This document shows, piece by piece, positions 7,342 to 15,683 of a stretch of 36,433 nt of DNA. The stretch is from the NCBI GenBank assembly GCA_030669305.1, contig DAOVDU010000011.1, positions 1 through 36,433 of the forward strand, written 5' to 3'. Under the pieces are notes generated by a model. That model was given only the letters and a program-made list of their open reading frames with translations. It was not told the DNA's origin and did not search any database. The DNA is from Candidatus Aminicenantota bacterium (GTDB taxonomy: Bacteria > Acidobacteriota > Aminicenantia > Aminicenantales > Aminicenantaceae). Made by a program: the position numbers and the translations under genes. Position 1 is the first letter of the stretch. Every line of letters starts with the position of its first letter.

Positions 7342-7716
7342 GGTTCATCACGTTTTTGAGTACCTGGAACAGTTTAGGATGTCTTTTTACAGACAGAATC
7401 TGAGAAGGAGTCAGAGCGACATCGGAGGATTTAGCCTTTCCGAGTTGTTCCTCGAGGGAAGCCCGAAGGGCCCCGAGGACTGTTTGAGCACGGTAGAGTC
7501 AACCTGGCGGTGTTAAGGATGGGTGAGGGACATCATTGCGTTGCTTAAAACTGACATGCGGAGTTCCACAGGGCCGAGAGGAACAGCAAGGAAATGGCGT
7601 TAAAAATCCGACTGGAGCGAAACTCTTCTCAGATTCTTCGGTTTTATTGGCAATGTTTTATTCAGATATCCATTAGTGTGATGAGCCCTACTAGGTACTC
7701 AAAAACGTGATGAACC
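7342..7716. mobile_element. MITE-like element, copy D (375 bp, perfect 24-bp inverted ends)
   Basis: The first 24 bases (7342-7365, starting GGTTCATCACGTTTTTG) are perfectly inverted at 7693-7716. The octamer AATTTTTT lies on both sides (7334-7341 and 7717-7724), consistent with an 8-bp target duplication, though the T-run makes it less diagnostic than in copies A and C. Inside are a second inverted pair (AGAATCTGAGAAG at about 7386 against CTTCTCAGATTCT at about 7628) and local hairpins such as TCCTCG/CGAGGA near 7450-7481. The interior is visibly richer in G+C than the flanks and carries no plausible ORF. It is either a non-autonomous transposon or a mobile element with a structured RNA. 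Confidence 0.75.
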
Positions 7717-7800
7717 AATTTTTTCGCTTATTATTTGTCTTGCCTGCCCATTAGGGCATTGTCTTGCCATGTATATTAACTTGCCCCTCTTGCTTTTTAT

Positions 7801-9279
7801 TTATTCTGGTGGGACAAGCTTGGGTTTTTTGCCAAAAACATTCTCATATATTTCAGGATAAGCATCTTTTCCCCCAATCAGAAGGCAGGTTAGAGGCATA
7901 ACTTCCTTTGCCAAAACACTCATCTTCTGAGAAACATCACGAATATCCCATTGGGCAGTCGCATCTTCTCTAAGTCTTGAGATATGGTATAGTTCCCTTG
8001 CGTTGACATTTAGCAAAACTCTCTTCCGGTGTGCATTGGTTAACACATACTCGGCTCCAATATCTAAATCCTCTTTCAAGAAAGAATAGACATCGTTGGT
8101 TTTTTCAATTATTTCTATAAATTCCTCTCTGGCGCCAATCTCTTCAACAGAAGGAGGAATGGTAACGCCTAATTCGGGGTTGTACTTTTGAGCCGTCAGT
8201 GTAGCCATACGGTGGCGCTTAAGCTGGGCAAAACAAGTGGCTGAGATGATCAAATCAAATGTAAGATCGATATATTCAAACTCACGGAGAACAGAGTCAT
8301 AAAATTCCATATGCCTACAGGCATCTTTTATAAGTTCTCTCTTTTCCTTAAGGCTGAGACATCCAGCCCTCCTGTAACATTCTTCAAAAGGAAAATACGA
8401 TGATGTGTGCAAAAGGGCGGCAACTAATCTCGTATCTGCTTTTTGGGTGAAATCAACAAGCCTAACTGGTGTATCTCCACCTTTCCCCCCTGGAATTAAA
8501 AAGGACTCAGCTCTCTCTTCCAGCTCCTCATAAGTCTTTGAATCAAAATCATTGGCTTCTGTAAAGAGGATAATTGATGGAGCGACTTCTTTAGCCAAGT
8601 CATAAATTTTGAGATTTAGCTCCCTAAGCTCGGTTAATTTTTTTGAGGCAAAGCGGCGAATAAGAAATTCCAGATTCCGGGCATTGACAGTCATTCCAAG
8701 CTGCCCTTCAGTTGCCAGGCTCACAACATAGCGGGCATCTTCCTTGGCCCAGCCGTCAAGGATCGAATGTTTCTTAGGGTTTTCGGCAAGGTCTTTGTTT
8801 TTTTCGAAAATGTACGGCTTTAATCTTTTATAAAGCTTGTGATAAGAAGCATTCTGGGCTTTTATTGTATCTATGAAAATTTCCTGCTTCCCGGTTTTCT
8901 TTATTTCCTCAGGAATTATGAAATCGTCCTTTAAAGAAATATACCGCTGAGATTTCTCTGTATATGAGCAAAGGCGGAACTTCTCTATTTCCTCTAATGC
9001 CAAGCGGCTTACTCCGATAATATCAAAATTAAAGACAGCATGCTCAGCCACAGAATGATGACCCATCTTAAAGATAATGTTCTGGTTAGACCGCCTCGCC
9101 TTCTCGACCTCAGCTCGAGCCACAGCCCGCAGTTCATTCACTGAACGTGGGTCTCGAGAAATTCGTGCATAGGATGCGGATAAGGTCTCTGGGGTTATAT
9201 CTCCTCTTGGAGGACTGAATTTCTTGAGTTCTTCAATGACTGTGCTGTCTACATTATATCCGGCGAGAATAACTTTCAT
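7801..9279 (-). CDS. Double-domain ThyX-like (FAD-dependent thymidylate synthase family) protein
   Basis: ThyX makes dTMP from dUMP using FAD and methylene-THF and is normally about 220-250 residues. This protein has 492 residues and appears to be two ThyX-like halves. The first half has HHSVAEHAVFNFDI (about 73-86) and ends in FRLCSYTEKSQRY, a ThyX motif with the leading RHR degraded to KFR. The second half has the family pattern around HMEFYDSVLREFEYIDLTF, then KRHRMATLTAQKY, which keeps RHR but has lost the serines and the RY end. The signature is thus split between the halves. It may be a fused ThyX sharing one active site or a divergent enzyme. It is the last gene of the pncB-archease-rtcB unit, 18 bases after rtcB. 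Confidence 0.75.
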   Translation of the reverse strand: MKVILAGYNVDSTVIEELKKFSPPRGDITPETLSASYARISRDPRSVNELRAVARAEVEKARRSNQNIIFKMGHHSVAEHAVFNFDIIGVSRLALEEIEKFRLCSYTEKSQRYISLKDDFIIPEEIKKTGKQEIFIDTIKAQNASYHKLYKRLKPYIFEKNKDLAENPKKHSILDGWAKEDARYVVSLATEGQLGMTVNARNLEFLIRRFASKKLTELRELNLKIYDLAKEVAPSIILFTEANDFDSKTYEELEERAESFLIPGGKGGDTPVRLVDFTQKADTRLVAALLHTSSYFPFEECYRRAGCLSLKEKRELIKDACRHMEFYDSVLREFEYIDLTFDLIISATCFAQLKRHRMATLTAQKYNPELGVTIPPSVEEIGAREEFIEIIEKTNDVYSFLKEDLDIGAEYVLTNAHRKRVLLNVNARELYHISRLREDATAQWDIRDVSQKMSVLAKEVMPLTCLLIGGKDAYPEIYENVFGKKPKLVPPE

Positions 9280-9297
9280 GGCTTTTAAAAAAAATGA

Positions 9298-10719
9298 CTA
9301 TCCTTTCATTACTCCAATTGGAACAACCTTAGCTACAATTCTTCCGATTCCCACTTGATGGGAAACTTTAACGACTTCATCTATATCCTTGTAAGCTTGA
9401 GAAGCCTCTTCAGCCACTCCTTTCCAACTCGTTGATATGAGCTCAATCCCTTTGCTCTCTAACTCTTGTTTTATCTTCTCCCCTTTAAATCGCCTCAGAG
9501 CCTCATGTCTGGACATCACCCTCCCTGCTCCATGGGTAGTAGAGCTAAAGCTCAATTTTTCTGCCTCAGAAGTTCCGACAAGAATATATGAGGCTGTTCC
9601 CATGCTCCCAGGGATGAGTACAGGCTGCCCCACTGAGCGGTAAATCGCTGGGATCTCCTCTCTGCCTGGACCAAAACTTCTTGTCGCACCTTTCCGATGA
9701 ATGCAGACTTCTTTAAGCTCATTTCCAATTCTGTGTTTTTCAAATTTAGCCACGTTATGGCAAACATCATATACCTGATCAATTCCTTCAGAACTTCCTA
9801 TAATTTTTGCAAAAACATTCCGAACCCAATGAGCTATCATCTGTCTGTTAGCAAAAGCAAAGTTAACCGCAGCACTCATTGATCCGTAGTACTGCTGACC
9901 CAATTTTGAACGGATGGGTGCATTTATCAGCTGTCTGTCAGGCAATTCCTTTGTTCCGAATTTATTCTCCATGAGCCGGATATAATCCGAAGCAACCTGA
10001 TGTCCCAATCCTCGGCTGCCACAGTGAATCATGATCAAAATTTGACCTACAGAGTGAATCCCAAAGACTTCAGCCACCTGTCTTTCATAAATCTTAGAAA
10101 CCTTTTGTATTTCTAAAAAATGATTTCCAGAACCAAGAGTCCCTAGTTGAGGAATTCCTCTCTCTATGGCCCGCTGAGAAAGATAGCCGGGGACTGCTCC
10201 TCTCATCCTTCCGTTTTCTTCTGTCCTCAGTAAATCTTCCTTTGTGCCATATCCATTTTCTACGGCCCATTCAGCTCCTTTGATACAGACTTCTTCAAGA
10301 GCTCTTCGACTTAAGCGAGTAGTCCCTCCTTTTCCCACACCTGCTGGGACTTCTTTGAAAATCTCTACTAAGAGCTCCCTTTGCCTTCCCCTGATATCTG
10401 TTTCTGTATACTCTGTCTTCAACAATCTTACTCCACAGTTAATGTCATACCCAACGCCGCCAGGAGAGATAATGCCCTCATCCAAATCAAAAGCAGCAAC
10501 ACCACCGATAGGAAAACCATATCCTTGATGAGCATCGGGCATAACATAGGCCATTCTTTGAATCCCTCTTAAACAGGCAACGTTTTTAGCCTGTTTAAGT
10601 GTCAGGTCCCGTTTTACACTCTCTAAGAGTTTAGAAGAAGTATAAATAACTGTTGGAACTCTCATACTCCCATGTTTAGGAATTTCCCAAGCAAAATCAT
10701 CTATTCTTTTTAAATCCAT
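9298..10719 (-). CDS. rtcB: RNA-splicing ligase RtcB
   Basis: RtcB joins RNA 2',3'-cyclic phosphate or 3'-phosphate ends to 5'-OH ends using GTP and Mn2+, in tRNA splicing or RNA repair. Visible hallmarks are the Mn-binding Cys in GVGYDINCGVRL (about 88-99), SGNHFLEI, IHCGSRGLGH, and HGAGRVMSR near the C-terminus, whose His takes the GMP. At 473 residues it is full length. A GTG one codon upstream is possible, but the ATG at 10719 is better placed after GAGGTG. That ribosome-binding site overlaps the archease stop codon, so the two are translationally coupled. Confidence 0.95.
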   Translation of the reverse strand: MDLKRIDDFAWEIPKHGSMRVPTVIYTSSKLLESVKRDLTLKQAKNVACLRGIQRMAYVMPDAHQGYGFPIGGVAAFDLDEGIISPGGVGYDINCGVRLLKTEYTETDIRGRQRELLVEIFKEVPAGVGKGGTTRLSRRALEEVCIKGAEWAVENGYGTKEDLLRTEENGRMRGAVPGYLSQRAIERGIPQLGTLGSGNHFLEIQKVSKIYERQVAEVFGIHSVGQILIMIHCGSRGLGHQVASDYIRLMENKFGTKELPDRQLINAPIRSKLGQQYYGSMSAAVNFAFANRQMIAHWVRNVFAKIIGSSEGIDQVYDVCHNVAKFEKHRIGNELKEVCIHRKGATRSFGPGREEIPAIYRSVGQPVLIPGSMGTASYILVGTSEAEKLSFSSTTHGAGRVMSRHEALRRFKGEKIKQELESKGIELISTSWKGVAEEASQAYKDIDEVVKVSHQVGIGRIVAKVVPIGVMKG

Positions 10720-10728
10720 CACGACACC

Positions 10729-11151
10729 TCAAATATCGACTACAACCTGAATCATAAAAAAATCATTGCTCTTGATTTTCATTTCATTATAGGTTACAGC
10801 CTTAACATTTCCAAAGATTTTATATTTATCCGAGTACCTATCTCCCTTGAATAAGGCTCTCAATAAATAATGCCTGCCTCTTCTCTCAATCTTAACTCTC
10901 TCTGCTGAACTCAAAAGAAAGTTTTTTGTATCTAGCAAATATATTGCTTCTTCTAAAAAAATAACAAGCAGTTGCTTCAGGTCTCTCCCTTCAACCTCAA
11001 CCTGAATGACTTCTCTTTTTTCAATCTTCTCCCAATCCCACATCAAAGAAACCATGGCAATAGCTGTGTTGCTAAAAGCCTCTTCAAGAGTTCTACCAAA
11101 GGCTTGAAATTTTGCATCTGCTGTATGCTTGAGGAATCTGTATCTCTGCAC
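10729..11151 (-). CDS. Archease, RtcB activator
   Basis: Archease speeds guanylylation of RtcB and gives it multiple turnover. The 140-residue protein carries the family pattern HTADAKFQAFGRTLEEAF at about residues 9-26 and the C-terminal VKAVTYNEMKI then FFMIQVVVDI, where the conserved acidic residues sit. It starts 1 base after the pncB stop and ends within the rtcB ribosome-binding site. This arrangement with its known partner confirms the call. Confidence 0.92.
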   Translation of the reverse strand: MQRYRFLKHTADAKFQAFGRTLEEAFSNTAIAMVSLMWDWEKIEKREVIQVEVEGRDLKQLLVIFLEEAIYLLDTKNFLLSSAERVKIERRGRHYLLRALFKGDRYSDKYKIFGNVKAVTYNEMKIKSNDFFMIQVVVDI

Positions 11152-11152
11152 C

Positions 11153-12511
11153 TCAACTCTCTCCTAATTCTTTTGCTTTAATCGTATTGACGATCCTTGA
11201 TTGGAGAGACTTCAATTTGGGAGAAAGGCTCACTCTATACTCAGTCTCTTTCTTCTCGAGAGATTTAAGTTTAAAATCCAGTTTGGAAAATTCATCAAGG
11301 AAGACTTTTTGAATATGAAACAGGTCAGAAAATTCTGAAATAACCTTTCCCCTGGTCATCACTCTATTCAATAAAGGTTCGCCTCCTTCTAATTTGTCTT
11401 CTCTCAAGCCGATAACATCTCTCTTTAACTTTCCTTTGGAAGTAGTGAAACGAAAGATTTGCTTCTCAGAGGCTAATGTTATCTTTTCAGGACTAAGCTT
11501 AAGCACTGGGCGTCCTGCGTACTTTACAAGCTTATAAGCCATATCCAAGTAGGGAGCATCAGCTGAAACTCCCATCTTAGTTCCTACTCCAAAAGAGTCT
11601 ATATCACCTGCTTGATCCAAGATTCTTTGAATCTTGTATTCGTCAAAAGCACCGCTGGCAAAAATCGTCGTCTCTCGAAGACCTGTTCTCTTGAGGATTT
11701 TCCGCACTTTTCTGCTAAGAAGAGCAATATCTCCACTATCAAGCCTTACACCCTTGAGCTTTTGTCCTTTTAGGGCCATCTCTCTCCCCACTTCAGCCGC
11801 TTTAACCGTACCCGAAACGGTATCGTACGTATCCACAAGCAAAACTGCGTTTTCAGGAAAGGATTGAGCAAACGCACGGAAGGCATCGATCTCTTTTTCA
11901 AAACTTATAACAAAAGAATGGGCCATGGTACCGAAAATAGGAATTCCATAAATTTTTCCAGCAAGGACGTTACTCGTTCCTTCAAATCCTCCGATAAAGC
12001 TCGCCCTGGCAACTTTCATACCAGCATCTATTCCATGGGTTCGGCGAAGAGAAAAGTCTACAAGTTTTCTCGGCCATGCTACATGAACACACCGCGAAGC
12101 CTTGGTTGCGATCATAACCTGAAGATTAATGGCGTTGATGATAAAGGTTTCGACTATTTGAGATTCAATCAAGGGTGCAGTAATTTCAATGATAGGTTCA
12201 TTCACGAAGAAGAGCCGTCCTTCAGGTATTGCAAAAACATCTCCAGTAAAGCGAAATTTCTCAAGATAAGACAAAAATCCGGGCTTAAAAAGGCCTGTTT
12301 CTTCTAAATAATTTAAATCGTCTGAAGCAAATTTTAAATCTTTAAGATAGTCAAGGACATCAGCCAGCCCTGCGGAAATAAAATAGCGGCGAGAAGTAGG
12401 ATATTTGCGGATAAAAAGGCTGAATGTTGCAGGCTCAAACATGCCGTGGTCATAATAAGAGGCAGCCATTGTCAACTCATACAAGTCAGTGAACAAAGCC
12501 AGGTTTTTCAT
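11153..12511 (-). CDS. pncB: Nicotinate phosphoribosyltransferase
   Basis: This enzyme makes nicotinate mononucleotide from nicotinate and PRPP, the entry step of the Preiss-Handler NAD salvage path. Its start, LFTDLYELTMAASYYDHGMF, is typical. The His region RRTHGIDAGM is at about residues 156-165, GTMAHSFV at about 195-202, and the PRPP-binding region around LVDTYDTVSG and VRLDSGDI at about 223-260. At 452 residues it matches the bacterial/archaeal NAPRT type. It is the first gene of the archease-rtcB-thyX-like unit. An array of 8-bp repeats abuts the start codon and no clear ribosome-binding site is visible. NadA, encoded at 27503, supplies the de novo route. Confidence 0.92.
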   Translation of the reverse strand: MKNLALFTDLYELTMAASYYDHGMFEPATFSLFIRKYPTSRRYFISAGLADVLDYLKDLKFASDDLNYLEETGLFKPGFLSYLEKFRFTGDVFAIPEGRLFFVNEPIIEITAPLIESQIVETFIINAINLQVMIATKASRCVHVAWPRKLVDFSLRRTHGIDAGMKVARASFIGGFEGTSNVLAGKIYGIPIFGTMAHSFVISFEKEIDAFRAFAQSFPENAVLLVDTYDTVSGTVKAAEVGREMALKGQKLKGVRLDSGDIALLSRKVRKILKRTGLRETTIFASGAFDEYKIQRILDQAGDIDSFGVGTKMGVSADAPYLDMAYKLVKYAGRPVLKLSPEKITLASEKQIFRFTTSKGKLKRDVIGLREDKLEGGEPLLNRVMTRGKVISEFSDLFHIQKVFLDEFSKLDFKLKSLEKKETEYRVSLSPKLKSLQSRIVNTIKAKELGES

Positions 12512-12514
12512 TCC

Positions 12515-12638
12515 GGTTAGTCCGTTAATCAGTTAGTCGGTTAATCAGTTAGTCGGTTAGCCTGTTACTCTGCTTGGTTAATCCGAAGATAAATATCAGG
12601 CTAACTGACAAACCGACTAACTGATAAACCGATTAAAA
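12515..12638. repeat. Palindromic array of 8-bp units (family R3), copy 1
   Basis: GTTAGTCG/GTTAATCA-type octamers fill the left arm and their complements (CTAACTGA, CGACTAAC) fill the right arm, so the tract can fold into a long imperfect hairpin. It fills the entire gap between pncB and the radical SAM gene. Its left end lies 4 bases before the pncB start and its right end overlaps the TAA stop of the radical SAM gene. Confidence 0.8.
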
Positions 12639-13643
12639 TACTCCAGCAATCCGATATCCGCAGAATGGGCATTGAGAATTTTTAACTTTATTGGCTGAAA
12701 TTGAAAATCCTTGCCTGCGGATAAGGATCTTTTGACAGTGTGGACACATAGTATTTTCTGATTCTTCAAAAACATTTCCAATATAGATGAACCGAAGGCC
12801 TTCTCTTTTACCGATGGAAAAAGCTCTGCGTAATGTTTCAATAGGGGTCGAATGCGTCTCTGTGTATTCATAATCAGGATGGAAGCGGCTGATATGCCAG
12901 GGAATATCAGGATCAACCTCAGCAATAAATCGGGCAATCTGGGCTAATTCTTCATCACTGTCGTTAAGGTCAGGAACAACTAACGTGGTTACTTCTACCC
13001 AGATGTTCAATTTTTTCATAAGACGGATGGAATCAAGAACAGGCCTCAGGCGAGCTTGGCAAATTTCTTTATAAAACTCTTCTCTGAAAGATTTTAGGTC
13101 AACATTGCACGCATCAAGATAAGGACAAATAGCCTCCAGCGCTTCAGAAGTCATATACCCATTGGTCACAAATATGTTGGCAAGCCCTTCCTTTTTTGCC
13201 AATTTTGCTGTGTCGTGCGCATATTCAAAAAAAATTGTAGGCTCTGTATACGTATAGGAAATGCTCTGACAACCATGGTTTTTCGCGGTATGAACAACAT
13301 CCTTCGGAAGAAATGTTTGTCCTGACAAGCCATTATTTTTTCTTTTTGTGCTCTGGGAAATCTGCCAGTTTTGGCAAAATGGGCAACGAAAATTGCATCC
13401 AATCGTAGCGATAGAGAATGATATCGTTCCAGGCAAAAAATGATAAAGGGGTTTTTTTTCAATGGGATCCACATGAGCAGCAATAACATCACCATACACA
13501 TGGCTGTATAATTTTCCATCCTTGTTTTGTCTTACACCACAAAATCCAAATTTAGAAGCGGCAATCTGGCAGTGATGATTACACAGGAAGCAAGAAACTT
13601 TATTGTCTTTAAGTATCCGGTAAAGCATGGCTTCTTTTATCAT
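12633..13643 (-). CDS. amrS: AmmeMemoRadiSam-type radical SAM enzyme (AmrS/PflA-related)
   Basis: The CxxxCxxC cluster motif CNFRCPFCQNWQ, at about residues 83-94, ligates the radical SAM 4Fe-4S cluster. The N-terminus carries a cysteine pattern (CFLCNHHCQIA, then FGFCGVR) and the C-terminus a zinc-ribbon-like CPHC and CPFCG pair. This layout fits the AmmeMemoRadiSam family, related to pyruvate formate-lyase activating enzymes, whose usual partners are AMMECR1 and Memo proteins. Neither partner is in the window. The natural substrate of the family is not firmly known. At 336 residues the length is normal. Its stop codon is supplied by the 8-bp repeat array. Confidence 0.88.
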   Translation of the reverse strand: MIKEAMLYRILKDNKVSCFLCNHHCQIAASKFGFCGVRQNKDGKLYSHVYGDVIAAHVDPIEKKPLYHFLPGTISFSIATIGCNFRCPFCQNWQISQSTKRKNNGLSGQTFLPKDVVHTAKNHGCQSISYTYTEPTIFFEYAHDTAKLAKKEGLANIFVTNGYMTSEALEAICPYLDACNVDLKSFREEFYKEICQARLRPVLDSIRLMKKLNIWVEVTTLVVPDLNDSDEELAQIARFIAEVDPDIPWHISRFHPDYEYTETHSTPIETLRRAFSIGKREGLRFIYIGNVFEESENTMCPHCQKILIRRQGFSISANKVKNSQCPFCGYRIAGVF

Positions 13644-13736
13644 TTTTTTGAAATCTTATGACTCATAGACTTTGCAAGCTTTCCATCCTTACCCTTTTAT
13701 ACGGATAAACAAATAATATAATAGACGAAACAAAAG

Positions 13737-13980
13737 TTCAAATGACAAAATCCAAACTAACTTCGTAAGCCGTAATCCGAAACGGGTTTAAGGTTTAAAG
13801 TTTAAGGTTTAAGGTATCTTTATTTTTCACTTAGTATTATTCCTTAAACATTAAACACTCAATCTTAAACCAGTTTCTACTCTTGCCTTAAACATTTAAC
13901 ATTCAACCTTAAACCAAAACAGGTTTCGGTCATTGGGATTTTGGTGCTTATTTGGTATTTGGAAATTGTAATTTGGAATT
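13737..13980 (-). repeat. TTTAAGG-rich dispersed repeat (family R2), copy 1, inverted
   Basis: Read on the minus strand this tract matches 31250-31519 over most of its length. It has TTTAAGGTTGAATGTTAAAT, then AAGATTGAGTGTTTAATG, a run of CTTAAACCTTAAACTTTAAA, then CGTTTCGGATTACGGCTTACG. The ends are rich in TTTGGAATT-like words. It fills most of the 380-base gap between the radical SAM and symporter genes. No ORF or transposase is present. Confidence 0.75.
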
Positions 13981-14023
13981 TATTCTTTTTTTGGTCAATC
14001 GAATTTGTTTTGGAAAGGAGCTT

Positions 14024-15370
14024 TTATTTTCGTTTATAAAAGTATTTATTTGTCTCATATACGATTATGCTGCTGAGGCCAATAAGACCCACAAGATTAG
14101 GAAAAGCCATGAGCCCATTCATAATATCAGACACTCTCCAAACCGTTTCAAGCTTTAACATGGTTCCCACAGCCACAAAGATCACGAAAATGATTCGATA
14201 GGCTTTAACAGCTTTTTCTGAAAACAGATACTCGATAGATTTTTCTCCGTAGTAGCACCAGCCAAGGATGGTAGAATAGGCAAAAAATATTAGGCTTATT
14301 GTAACGATAAACTCTCCAAAGCCGCCGGGTAGGAATGAGGCGAATGAAATGGATGTAAGTGTAGCGCCTGTATGGCCAGAGGTCCAGAGACCGCTTGAAA
14401 GGATAACCAGACCGGTCATCGTGCAGACCACAAGAGTATCGATAAATGTTTGGGTCATGGAAACCAGAGCCTGTTTGACTGGATTTGGCGTTTTGGCGGC
14501 TGCGGCTGCAATCGGGGCTGAACCCAGGCCTGACTCGTTGGAAAATACTCCCTTTGAAACTCCCATTCTTATCGTGTGCATTACAGTGGCTCCGAGAAAT
14601 CCGCCAAAGGCAGCTGTGGGTGTGAAGGCTGATTCGAAGATGAGAACGAATATTTTCGGAATGGCGGTGATTTTCATGATCAGAATAATTGAAGCTCCTG
14701 TGATATATACGATAATCATTAAGGGAACAATTATTTGAGTGACTCTGGCTATGCTTTTGATTCCGCCAAGAACAACCATGGCGGTGAAGGTAGCCAGAAT
14801 GATTCCTGTTACCCAGTTAGGAATTCCAATCCATCCATTTGTAGCCTCTGCTATAGAATTCGATTGAACCATGTTTCCTATACCAAAGGCAGCGATAGAT
14901 GCAAATACAGCAAACATCACGCCTAGCCATTTCCAGCCTAGTCCTTTAGAAATATAATACATAGGCCCGCCGCTCATGGTTCCGAATTCATCCTTTTCTC
15001 TGAATTTTATGGCGAGTACAGCCTCGGAATATTTTGTGGCCATACCAAAAATACCCGTTATCCACATCCAGAAAAGGGCTCCAGGGCCTCCTGTAGATAT
15101 GGCAATAGCTACTCCAACGATATTCCCTGTTCCAACAGTGGCCGCAAGAGCGGTCATAAGGGCCTGAAAATGGGAGATATCTCCCTTCTCTTGCTCGTCT
15201 TCCTTTCTTTTGATAAATGCAAGATAAAGAGAGTAGAAGAGACCTCTTATTTGAAGACCCTTTAATCGATAGGTGAGGAAAATTCCTGTCCCCACTAACA
15301 GAACAATCAGAGGTATACCCCAGATCTGATCTCTTATTTCGGTTAAGATCTTAAGTACTTGATCTTCCAT
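14024..15370 (-). CDS. AGCS-family sodium:alanine/glycine symporter
   Basis: This is a polytopic inner-membrane transporter of 448 residues that takes up alanine or glycine with Na+. The family signature [18 protein letters not shown] lies at about residues 81-98. The conserved [20 protein letters not shown] segment is at about 274-293. About ten or eleven hydrophobic segments can be counted. The AGCS family is certain; alanine versus glycine preference cannot be read from sequence. It stands alone between two repeat tracts on the minus strand. Confidence 0.93.
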   Translation of the reverse strand: MEDQVLKILTEIRDQIWGIPLIVLLVGTGIFLTYRLKGLQIRGLFYSLYLAFIKRKEDEQEKGDISHFQALMTALAATVGTGNIVGVAIAISTGGPGALFWMWITGIFGMATKYSEAVLAIKFREKDEFGTMSGGPMYYISKGLGWKWLGVMFAVFASIAAFGIGNMVQSNSIAEATNGWIGIPNWVTGIILATFTAMVVLGGIKSIARVTQIIVPLMIIVYITGASIILIMKITAIPKIFVLIFESAFTPTAAFGGFLGATVMHTIRMGVSKGVFSNESGLGSAPIAAAAAKTPNPVKQALVSMTQTFIDTLVVCTMTGLVILSSGLWTSGHTGATLTSISFASFLPGGFGEFIVTISLIFFAYSTILGWCYYGEKSIEYLFSEKAVKAYRIIFVIFVAVGTMLKLETVWRVSDIMNGLMAFPNLVGLIGLSSIIVYETNKYFYKRK

Positions 15371-15447
15371 TTTTTTCCCTGACCAAAAAAAATTCCCCTA
15401 TTATATCAATGGGTATGCCTAGGTCTAGATATTTTCAGTCCTAATTT

Positions 15448-15676
15448 CTGTTAGTCGGTTAATCTGTTAGTCGGTTAATCAGTTGGTCTGTTATTTTAAT
15501 TAAAATATTAAACAGACAAACAGATTAACTGTCTAACTGTTTAACAGACCAACTGTCTAACAGACTAACTGATTAACAGATAAACAGACAAACAGATTAA
15601 CTGTCTAACTGACTAACTGACTAACCGATTAACAGATTAACTGACTAACTGATTAACTGTCTAACAGATTAACAGT
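15448..15676. repeat. Palindromic array of 8-bp units (family R3), copy 2, intact centre
   Basis: The left arm is GTTAGTCGGTTAATCT-like and the right arm is a long run of CTGACTAA/CAGATTAA/CTGTCTAA octamers. The centre is TTATTTTAATTAAAATATTA (15491-15510), itself a palindrome. This copy is uninterrupted, whereas the matching centre at 22839 is split by mobile element copy C. It fills most of the gap between the symporter and the ntrX-like gene and ends 7 bases past that gene's stop codon. Confidence 0.85.
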
Positions 15677-15683
15677 TTCTTTT

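Noticed and set aside
7366-7692. Transposase remnant inside element D
   Set aside because: No frame longer than short stretches is open and no transposase-like motif was seen, so it is treated as non-coding.
11864-12307. 147-codon plus-strand frame opposite pncB
   Set aside because: It lies wholly antisense to a well-conserved gene and has no recognisable domain or ribosome-binding site.
15448-15676. CRISPR array
   Set aside because: The octamers are contiguous and self-complementary; there are no equal-length unique spacers and no cas genes.
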